A stretch of DNA of 11,106 bases. Origin: DASXPG01 sp044449445 (lineage in GTDB: Bacteria; Gemmatimonadota; Gemmatimonadetes; Gemmatimonadales; JACORV01). A program made the translations under genes and the position numbers. Below, in pieces: positions 5,988-11,106 of this stretch. How positions within the stretch are numbered: the stretch's first letter is position 1; each line of letters begins with the position of its first letter. Below the pieces are notes generated by a model that was not told where the DNA came from, did no database searches, and saw only the letters and a program-made list of their open reading frames with translations. The stretch is taken from positions 1-11,106 of the forward strand of contig JBIOIA010000080.1 of NCBI GenBank assembly GCA_044449445.1. Reading direction: 5' to 3'.

Positions 5988-7616
5988 GTGCAGACACCTC
6001 GCGGCTTCAAAGGCGTGTTCCGGACCGACGATGCGGCGCGGGCTCTGTACAGTGAAGGGGCCGGCATCTTCCGGATATTGCCGGAAGCCGTCACAGCGCC
6101 CGAAAGCGTCGCAGACCTCCAGACTCTGATCCGATGGGCCGGCACGACCGGCACCGCGCTCGTACCGCGCGGCGCCGGCAGCGGCATGCCCGGCGGCAAC
6201 GTCGGTCCCGGCGTCGTGGTGGACCTGACGCGCGGCTTCAAGGACGCTCCCGCGGTGAACGCGGAAGCGCGCACGGCGCGAGCCGGGGCCGGCACCACGT
6301 ATCGGCAGCTGAACGCCGCGGCCGCCGTGCACGGCCTCGTCCTGCCGCCGGATCCCTCGAGCGGCGCATTCTGCACGATCGGCGGCATGGCGGCGACCAA
6401 TGCCGCGGGCGCGCACAGCGTGAAGTACGGACCGATCCGCGACTGGATCGACGCAGTCGAGTTCGTGACCGCCGACGGCGAGCTCGCGCGCGCGGGCAAG
6501 GACGACCTCACGGCCCGGACCGCTCGCACCGACGCGGAGCGCCGACTCCTCGGTGACGCCGCGCCGTTCCTGCGCCTGCACCAGCGTCCGCTCGAGGAGG
6601 CTCCGCCCCACACCCGCAAGAATTCGAGCGGCTATCGGCTCGCCGGCAACACGGACAACGGATGGGTGCGCCACCTGCTGATCGGCAGCGAGGGCACCCT
6701 CGGCATCATCACGGCCGTCGAGGTCCGGCTCGCGCCGCGGCCCGCGCGCTCGGCGACCATCCTCGCGACGCTGGCCTCGCTCGATGACCTCACCGGCGCC
6801 GTCGAGGCGCTGCTTCCGCTCGGACCAACGGCCGTCGAGCTGCTGGACCGCACGTATCTCGATTTCGTTCGCGCCATAGGATCCAACGTGCCGGGCGGAA
6901 CCGAGGCGGTGCTGCTGATCGAGCTGGAAACCGATTCGAGTGCCGGCGCGGAGGCGCTGCGCGGCATCGCCGCGAGCGTCGTGCCCGCGGACGACGAGGC
7001 CGCCGCGCGCAAGCTGTGGGACCTGCGCCACCTCGCGAGCCCGATCCTCGCGCGGCTTTCGGACACGACGCGCTCGCTCCAGGTGGTCGAGGACGGCTGT
7101 GTCCCGCTTGCGAAGCTCGGGGAGTACGTCGCGGGACTGCGGCGGATCGCGAAGGACTGCGACTTCGAGATCGTCATCTTCGGCCATGCGGGCGACGCGC
7201 ACGTCCACGCGAACGTGCTGGCCGACACAGGGCGGACCGACCTCGCGGCGCGGCTCACCCGCTGCCTCGCCGACGCCACGCAGCTCCAGCTCGAGCTGGG
7301 CGGCACGCCCTCGGGCGAACACGGCGACGGCCGGCTGCGCGCGCCGTTCCTCGCGCGACTCTACGGCGCGACGTACTTCGAGGCCTGCCACCTCGTCAAG
7401 AACGCGATGGATCCGCGCGGCATCCTGAATCCCGGCGTGAAGCTGCCGCTCCCCGGCACCGCGCCGGCGCTCGCGGCGAACGCCCTCAAGGTCGGCGCCT
7501 CCGCGCCTCCCATCGCGCCCGAAGTCGCCCGAATGCTGCGCGACATCGAGCGTGACGCGCGCTACGGCGAGGACCGGCTGGGTCTTCTTCCTGCGCCGGG
7601 CGTCTCGCCGGTGTAA
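5988..7616 (+). CDS. FAD-linked oxidase (GlcD/YdiJ-like FAD-binding oxidoreductase)
   Basis: 542 residues of the VAO/PCMH flavoprotein superfamily, whose members oxidise D-2-hydroxy acids such as D-lactate, glycolate and D-2-hydroxyglutarate. The FAD-binding type-4 domain (about 30-250) has the pyrophosphate loop PRGAGSGMPGGN (60-71), SSGAFCTIGGMAATNAAG (124-141) and IGSEGTLGIIT (232-242). The C-terminal FAD-oxidase domain has FGHAGDAHVHANV (398-410), whose histidines bind metal in homologues, then SGEHGDG (442-448) and the closing DPRGILNPG. The LGG-SGEHGDGRLRAPF pattern is closest to the FAD half of large FAD/Fe-S fusion proteins of the YdiJ type. Here the protein ends about 60 residues after NPG with no cysteine-rich Fe-S domain, so its electron acceptor must be separate. 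The GTG start matches the domain start and the promoter geometry. The substrate cannot be assigned. Confidence 0.87.
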   Translation: MQTPRGFKGVFRTDDAARALYSEGAGIFRILPEAVTAPESVADLQTLIRWAGTTGTALVPRGAGSGMPGGNVGPGVVVDLTRGFKDAPAVNAEARTARAGAGTTYRQLNAAAAVHGLVLPPDPSSGAFCTIGGMAATNAAGAHSVKYGPIRDWIDAVEFVTADGELARAGKDDLTARTARTDAERRLLGDAAPFLRLHQRPLEEAPPHTRKNSSGYRLAGNTDNGWVRHLLIGSEGTLGIITAVEVRLAPRPARSATILATLASLDDLTGAVEALLPLGPTAVELLDRTYLDFVRAIGSNVPGGTEAVLLIELETDSSAGAEALRGIAASVVPADDEAAARKLWDLRHLASPILARLSDTTRSLQVVEDGCVPLAKLGEYVAGLRRIAKDCDFEIVIFGHAGDAHVHANVLADTGRTDLAARLTRCLADATQLQLELGGTPSGEHGDGRLRAPFLARLYGATYFEACHLVKNAMDPRGILNPGVKLPLPGTAPALAANALKVGASAPPIAPEVARMLRDIERDARYGEDRLGLLPAPGVSPV

Positions 7617-7618
7617 CC

Positions 7619-7672
7619 TTATCACCCATCACTTATCACCCTTCACCCATAACCCATTACTCATCACGCCTC
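7619..7672 (+). repeat. Seven-copy degenerate heptamer array before thyX
   Basis: Seven consecutive heptamers, TTATCAC, CCATCAC, TTATCAC, CCTTCAC, CCATAAC, CCATTAC and TCATCAC, run from 7619 to 7667. GCCTC follows, then the ATG at 7673. The consensus is YYATCAC; every copy ends in AC, and the 49-base array has no G on the coding strand. It fills nearly the whole gap after the FAD-oxidase stop, and no Shine-Dalgarno sequence is present. The complementary strand carries GGG runs at 7-base phase. Confidence 0.88.
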
Positions 7673-8425
7673 ATGCAAATCCTCCGCGCCCCACAGGTCA
7701 CGCTCATCGCCCGGCCCGAGTTCATCGCACCGGCGCACCTGCCGGTCCAGTGGGTGGGCGAAGCGACCGGCGGCGAGCGGCTCGCCGAGTTCGCGGGTCG
7801 CGTCTGCTATATGAGCCAGAAGAACCCCGCCCACCGGACCACGGCCGAATACCTCGAGAACATCAAGAAGCAGGGCCACGGCTCGGTGCTCGAGCACGCC
7901 GTCTACGTGCTGCTGATCGAGGGGATCAGCCGCTCGTGCTCCCACGAACTGGTGCGCCACCGTGCCGGCTTCGGCTACAGCCAGCTCAGCCAGCGCTACG
8001 TGGACGAGTCCGAGGCGAACTTCGTGATGCCGCCCGCGGTCCAGGGCGACGAGCTGCTGGAGCAAGAATGGGAGCGGCAGCTCGCGGCGGCGCAGGCCGC
8101 GTACGTCGCCGCCGTCGAGGCCCTGATGAAGCGCTACGAGTGGGTCGCCGACAAGATCCACCGCCGCAAGATGGCCCGCGAGGCCGCACGCAGCGTCCTA
8201 CCGAACGCGACCGAGACGAAGATCGTGGTGAGCGGCAACGCGCGCGCCTGGCGCACGATGCTGGAGCTGCGCTGCGGCGAGGGGGCCGAGCAGGAAATCC
8301 GCCGCATGGCCGTGGCGTGCCTGCGGGTGCTCCAGAAGGAAGCGGCGGCGCTGTTCTCCGACTTCGAGTTCTACACGGCGGAAGACCGGGCCGAGGCGGC
8401 CCGGGTGATTTATCACAAAGTCTAG
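7673..8425 (+). CDS. thyX: FAD-dependent thymidylate synthase ThyX
   Basis: 250 residues. ThyX makes dTMP from dUMP using methylene-tetrahydrofolate, with FAD and NADPH doing the reduction; the enzyme is a homotetramer unrelated to ThyA. Family marks are FAGRVCYMS (40-48), GHGSVLEH (68-75), ISRSCSHELVRHR (85-97) with RHR at 95-97, YSQLSQRYV (102-110) and VLPNATETKIVVSGNARAWR (175-194). The order and spacing follow Mycobacterium tuberculosis ThyX as I recall it, except for one extra residue between RHR and the signature Ser106 (X8 instead of X7). The ATG follows the heptamer array directly and has no Shine-Dalgarno. The preceding FAD oxidase ends 56 bp upstream, so co-transcription is possible, but no functional link beyond FAD use is evident. 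The stop codon shares a CTAG with the convergent EF-G-like gene. Confidence 0.97.
   Translation: MQILRAPQVTLIARPEFIAPAHLPVQWVGEATGGERLAEFAGRVCYMSQKNPAHRTTAEYLENIKKQGHGSVLEHAVYVLLIEGISRSCSHELVRHRAGFGYSQLSQRYVDESEANFVMPPAVQGDELLEQEWERQLAAAQAAYVAAVEALMKRYEWVADKIHRRKMAREAARSVLPNATETKIVVSGNARAWRTMLELRCGEGAEQEIRRMAVACLRVLQKEAAALFSDFEFYTAEDRAEAARVIYHKV
8422..8425. other. Shared CTAG stop codons of thyX and the EF-G-like gene
   Basis: CTAG gives TAG to thyX (8423-8425, plus) and TAG to the EF-G-like gene (8422-8424, minus). This is the second such four-base convergent overlap in the window. No terminator hairpin can fit between the two genes. Confidence 0.9.
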
Positions 8426-10521
8426 CTTTCGACTTCTTCTTTCCTCTCCTTCTGATATTCGTCCACGATCTTCTTCGCGACGTCCGGCGGCACCTCGTTG
8501 TACTGCCTGAACTTCGCCGTGTAGGTCGCGCGGCCGTGCGTGATCGAGTGCAGCTGCGTGGCGTACTTGTACAGCTCGGCCTCGGGCACGATCGCCTTGA
8601 GTCTCGTGAGACGGCCGTCCGGCTCGGAACCGAGGATCTGGCCGCGGCGTGAGTTGAGGTCTCCCATCACGGCGCCGAGGTATTCCTCGGGAGTGAGCAC
8701 CTCGACGTCGGTCAGGGGTTCGAGCAGCACGGGCTTGCAGTTGGGCGCGACGTTCTTGAACGCCAGGATGCCGGCCATCTTGAACGACATCTCGTTCGAG
8801 TCCACGTCGTGGTACTTGCCGTCGAACAGCTCGACCTTGAAGTCCACCATCTGGCAGCCGGCGAGCACGCCGCGCTGCGCCGCCTCCTGGATGCCGCGGT
8901 CCACCGCCGGGATGAACTTGCCGGGAATCGCGCCGCCCACGATCTGGTCGTCGAACACGTACCCGGTGCCGCGCGGCACCGGCATCATGCGAATCCAGCA
9001 ATCGCCGAACTGTCCGCGCCCGCCGCTCTGTTTCTTGTGCTTGCCCTCGCCCTCGGCACGGCCCTTGATCGTCTCGCGATAGGGGATCCTCGGCTTCAGC
9101 GTCGCCGCGTGCACGCCGAACTTGCGGGTCAGCCGCCCCAGGATGATCTCGATGTGCCGCTCGCCCAGGCCGCGCACCCACGTCTGGCGCACGTCGGCGT
9201 TGTACTCCCAGTGGAACGTCGGGTCCTCCTCACGCAGCCGGGCCAGGCCGAGCGAGATCTTGTCCTCTTCCCCTTTCACCTTGGCTTCGATGGCGGTGTG
9301 GATCACCGGCGCGGGGAACGGCACGCGCGGCAGCACCACTCCCACCTGCTGGGTCGAGAGCGTGTCGTTGGTGTGCGTTTCGCGCAGTTTCGCCACGACA
9401 CCGATGTCGCCCGCGTGCAGGACGCCCACCTCGACCTTCTCCTTGCCCTGCGCGATCGACAGATGGTTCAGCTTCTCCGGCCCGCCGCGCGCGGCGTTCC
9501 AGACTTCCTGGCCGGTCTTCACGCTCCCCGAATAGATGCGGAAGATCGACACGTCGCCGACGTGCGGCTCGGAGATGATCTTGAAGACCAGTGCGCTGAA
9601 GGGCGCATCGTCCCCGGGTGGCAGCGAGATCTTCTCCGCGCTGCCCCACCTCTCTGCTTCCACCGGGTCGTTCTCGGTGGGCGGCGGCACCAGCTCGACG
9701 ATCTCGTCCAGCAGCGCGCGCACGCCGAACGTGAGCTCCGCGGCGCCGCACAGGATCGGGTAGAGGTCGCCCGCCTTCATCGCCTTGCGCATCGCCGGCA
9801 CCAGCTCGTCGTGCCCGATGGCCTCGCCACCGAGGTAGCGCTCCAGCAGCGCCTCGTCGGTCTCGACCACCTTCTCGATCAGGTCCTTCTCGTATTCCTC
9901 GTACTCGTCCTTCAGCGCGTCCGGAATCGGCCCTTCGGTGAACTCGCCCGTCTTGGTGCCGGGCTTGAACGTGAGGGCCTTCTGCGTGATGAGGTTGATC
10001 ACGCCCGTGAACTGAGCGCCCTCGCCGATCGGGATCTCGACCGGAACGGCCTTGGGCGACAGGTGCGCACGCACGTCGTCGTAGACCTTCGAGAAGTTCG
10101 CGTGCTCCTTGTCCATCATCGAGACGAAGAAGATCGCCGGGTGGTGGAACTGCTGGCCGTACTCCCAGACCTTCTCGGTCCCGACCTCCACGCCGCTGGT
10201 CGCGCCGAGCACGATGAGCGAGGCGTCGGCCGCGAAGATACCGGCCTCGGTGTCGCCCGCGAAATCGAGGAATCCCGGCGTGTCGATGAGGTTCACCTTC
10301 GCGCCCTCCCACTCCGCGTAGGCGAGCGCGAGGTTGATGCTGTAGCCTTTTTCGATTTCGTCGGGGGAGTAATCGGTGAGAGCGGTTCCGTCCTTGACGC
10401 GGCCGTGCCGCTTGCTGCTTCCGGCCACGAAGGCGATGGCGTCGACCAGGCTGGTCTTGCCGCTGCCCCCGTGGCCGACGACCGCCACGTTTCTGATATC
10501 GGTACTCGCGTAGTCCTTCAT
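8422..10521 (-). CDS. Elongation factor G-like paralogue with divergent GTPase motifs
   Basis: 699 residues with full EF-G architecture: G domain (about 1-290), domain II (about 305-395), domain III (about 405-480), domain IV (about 480-600, including KKQSGGRGQFGDCW and the tip DVDSNEMSFKMAG) and domain V to the end. KKQSGGRGQFGD marks the bacterial EF-G paralogue group (EF-G2-like), not the main FusA. GTPase motifs depart from canonical ones. G1 is GHGGSGKT, with Gly19 for the usual Asp. Switch I is EKGYSI for ERGITI. G3 is DTPGF, with Phe84 for the catalytic His. G4 is SMMD (134-137) for NKMD. G5 is CGAA for GSA. Phosphate-binding Gly21-Lys22-Thr23 are kept. Bacteroides EF-G2 is reported to translocate without GTP hydrolysis, so this protein may still work on ribosomes. 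The start is Met at 10521, not the longer frame to 10596 (which includes the promoter), because GAAGGG lies eight bases upstream. Confidence 0.9.
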   Translation of the reverse strand: MKDYASTDIRNVAVVGHGGSGKTSLVDAIAFVAGSSKRHGRVKDGTALTDYSPDEIEKGYSINLALAYAEWEGAKVNLIDTPGFLDFAGDTEAGIFAADASLIVLGATSGVEVGTEKVWEYGQQFHHPAIFFVSMMDKEHANFSKVYDDVRAHLSPKAVPVEIPIGEGAQFTGVINLITQKALTFKPGTKTGEFTEGPIPDALKDEYEEYEKDLIEKVVETDEALLERYLGGEAIGHDELVPAMRKAMKAGDLYPILCGAAELTFGVRALLDEIVELVPPPTENDPVEAERWGSAEKISLPPGDDAPFSALVFKIISEPHVGDVSIFRIYSGSVKTGQEVWNAARGGPEKLNHLSIAQGKEKVEVGVLHAGDIGVVAKLRETHTNDTLSTQQVGVVLPRVPFPAPVIHTAIEAKVKGEEDKISLGLARLREEDPTFHWEYNADVRQTWVRGLGERHIEIILGRLTRKFGVHAATLKPRIPYRETIKGRAEGEGKHKKQSGGRGQFGDCWIRMMPVPRGTGYVFDDQIVGGAIPGKFIPAVDRGIQEAAQRGVLAGCQMVDFKVELFDGKYHDVDSNEMSFKMAGILAFKNVAPNCKPVLLEPLTDVEVLTPEEYLGAVMGDLNSRRGQILGSEPDGRLTRLKAIVPEAELYKYATQLHSITHGRATYTAKFRQYNEVPPDVAKKIVDEYQKERKEEVES

Positions 10522-10529
10522 CAAGTTGA

Positions 10530-10535
10530 CCCTTC
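10530..10535 (-). promoter_or_regulatory. Shine-Dalgarno sequence of the EF-G-like gene
   Basis: GAAGGG on the minus strand ends eight bases before the ATG at 10521. It decides the start codon against the in-frame upstream ATG at 10596, which would place the promoter inside the coding region. Confidence 0.7.
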
Positions 10536-10566
10536 GTGCCGTGGTAGGTGCACGCCGAACGCATGG

Positions 10567-10596
10567 GTTATATCGGGCGGCGGCGGCTGTTGTCAA
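10567..10596 (-). promoter_or_regulatory. Strong sigma70-type promoter of the EF-G-like gene
   Basis: On the minus strand a perfect TTGACA (10596-10591) is followed by an 18-bp spacer and TATAAC (10572-10567, five of six matches to TATAAT). The predicted start near 10560 gives a leader of about 38 bases carrying the Shine-Dalgarno site. The spacer contains (GCC)4. This is the best promoter in the window. Confidence 0.75.
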
Positions 10597-10644
10597 ATCA
10601 TCTCGCAGCGCCGCGGCGGCCGAGCTTCACCGCACCGCGGACCG

Positions 10645-10657
10645 GGACAATTTGTCC
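10645..10657. promoter_or_regulatory. Perfect palindrome upstream of the nifJ-like gene, possible operator
   Basis: GGACAA-T-TTGTCC is a perfect 6-1-6 inverted repeat in the divergent intergenic region, 22 bp upstream of a TAAAAT hexamer. It looks like a dimeric repressor or activator site. It does not fit the Rex consensus, and I cannot assign a regulator. Confidence 0.4.
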
Positions 10658-10679
10658 AAGGGCCGGAGCCGTATTCGGA

Positions 10680-10685
10680 TAAAAT
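10680..10685 (+). promoter_or_regulatory. Candidate -10 hexamer of the nifJ-like gene
   Basis: TAAAAT matches five of six TATAAT positions and lies in the only AT-rich patch between the two divergent genes. No good -35 lies 16-18 bp upstream (CAAGGG at 17 bp); TTGTCC lies at 22 bp. An activator bound at the palindrome could replace the -35. The predicted leader would be about 108 bases. Confidence 0.3.
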
Positions 10686-10788
10686 CGCGCCTAGCGACTA
10701 CGCCCGGCCGCACGAGAGCCGGGGCCAGCCGGAACGCATCTTGCGATTTGCATGCCGCGGGCGCCGCCACATTCCTTCCGGCGCGCCC

Positions 10789-10794
10789 AGGGAG
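10789..10794 (+). promoter_or_regulatory. Shine-Dalgarno sequence of the nifJ-like gene
   Basis: AGGGAG ends six bases before the ATG at 10801, a near-ideal site and spacing. Confidence 0.75.
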
Positions 10795-10800
10795 CGTAGC

Positions 10801-11106
10801 ATGTCCCGCGCGACGATCACGATTGACGGCAACGAGGCTGCGGCGCGCGTCGCCTACCAGCTCAGCGAGGTGATCGCGATCTTCCCGATCACCCCGAGCT
10901 CGCCGATGGGCGAGTGGTCCGACCAGTGGGCGGCCGAGCACCGGCCGAACCTGTGGGGCGCAGTGCCGACGGTCATCGAGATGCAGAGCGAGGGCGGCGC
11001 GGCGGGCGCGCTGCACGGCGCGCTGCAGCGCGGTGCGCTCGCAACCACGTTCACCGCCTCCCAGGGACTGCTGCTGATGGTCCCGGACATGTACAAGATC
11101 GCCGGC
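10801..11106 (+). CDS. nifJ: Pyruvate (2-oxoacid):ferredoxin/flavodoxin oxidoreductase, N-terminal part
   Basis: The first 102 codons of a gene cut by the window end. They match the start of domain I of NifJ-type PFOR: VAYQLSEVIAIFPITPSSPM (17-36), where the Thr in PITPSS contacts the substrate carboxylate in homologues, then EMQSEGGAAGALHGALQRGA (60-79) and TFTASQGLLLMVPDMYKIAG (83-102). The full enzyme (about 1200 residues) converts pyruvate and CoA to acetyl-CoA, CO2 and reduced ferredoxin using thiamine diphosphate and 4Fe-4S clusters in the cytoplasm. Its presence suggests anaerobic or microaerobic capacity. The gene starts the plus-strand side of a divergent intergenic region shared with the EF-G-like gene and has a clear Shine-Dalgarno. 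Other 2-oxoacid substrates cannot be excluded from this fragment. Confidence 0.93.
   Translation, partial: MSRATITIDGNEAAARVAYQLSEVIAIFPITPSSPMGEWSDQWAAEHRPNLWGAVPTVIEMQSEGGAAGALHGALQRGALATTFTASQGLLLMVPDMYKIAG

Noticed and set aside
5955..7625. Minus-strand open frame of 556 codons opposite the FAD-linked oxidase
   Set aside because: Arg-rich low-complexity composition and exact opposition to a well-supported gene; typical antisense shadow in GC-rich DNA.
7619..7672. CRISPR-like array before thyX
   Set aside because: The repeats are 7 bases long and directly contiguous, with no spacers; this is a simple tandem array.
9230..10564. Second minus-strand frame of 444 codons within the EF-G-like gene
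   Set aside because: It is the +1-type shadow of the EF-G frame, full of Arg/Gly runs and without recognisable motifs.
10682..10749. Inverted repeat AAATCGC / GCGATTT in the nifJ leader (10682-10688 and 10743-10749)
   Set aside because: Only seven base pairs across a 54-base loop and overlapping the presumed -10; no sign of a riboswitch or terminator.
10522..10800. Possible small gene in the 279-bp divergent intergenic region (plus frame from 10526)
   Set aside because: Translation is Arg/Ala/Ser-rich, has no Shine-Dalgarno, begins inside the EF-G leader and overruns the nifJ start; the region is explained by promoters and leaders.

Overview
The window is visibly GC-rich and densely coded. 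It reads as a chromosomal stretch of a free-living bacterium. The Gemmatimonadota, or another little-cultured GC-rich phylum, is my best guess. The clues are a membrane protein whose N-terminal Arg/Ala-rich helical module resembles ones I associate with Gemmatimonadota, a ThyX-type thymidylate synthase, a divergent EF-G paralogue and a NifJ-type 2-oxoacid:ferredoxin oxidoreductase. This assignment is inference; no rRNA gene or other decisive marker is present. NifJ implies some anaerobic or ferredoxin-linked metabolism. I see no mobile element, tRNA, rRNA or CRISPR array.

Layout. Positions 1-5099 are co-directional (+). In order they hold the 3' end of an isopropylmalate/isocitrate dehydrogenase-family gene, an ACAA2-like thiolase, a slipin (SPFH protein), a two-helix membrane protein, a 3-hydroxybutyryl-CoA dehydrogenase and a small lipoprotein. 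The lipoprotein converges on a minus-strand DUF116-like membrane protein (5096-5920). A 67-bp divergent gap separates that gene from a FAD-linked oxidase (5988-7616), followed by thyX (7673-8425). thyX converges on an EF-G-like GTPase (8422-10521, minus). A 279-bp divergent intergenic region then leads to the start of a nifJ-like gene (10801 to the window end).

How the genes fit together. The thiolase and 3-hydroxyacyl-CoA dehydrogenase catalyse consecutive steps of short-chain acyl-CoA metabolism (beta-oxidation, or C4 synthesis in reverse). They enclose two tightly spaced membrane-protein genes, so lipid or acyl-CoA turnover may be tied to a membrane microdomain protein. thyX makes dTMP. 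The EF-G paralogue keeps EF-G architecture but has lost most canonical GTPase-motif residues. NifJ would feed acyl-CoA and reduced ferredoxin into metabolism.

The most unusual structure is non-coding. The start codons at 3618 (3-hydroxybutyryl-CoA dehydrogenase) and 7673 (thyX) are preceded not by a Shine-Dalgarno sequence but by degenerate tandem heptamer arrays, almost free of G on the coding strand. The first array also encodes a 15-codon mini-ORF joined by ATGA overlaps to the genes on both sides. Two other genes (starts 564 and 5988) have a TAnnnT hexamer exactly six bases before the start codon, which suggests leaderless transcripts. Both convergent gene pairs share a CTAG as their stop codons. 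The window therefore shows several distinct modes of translation initiation side by side.
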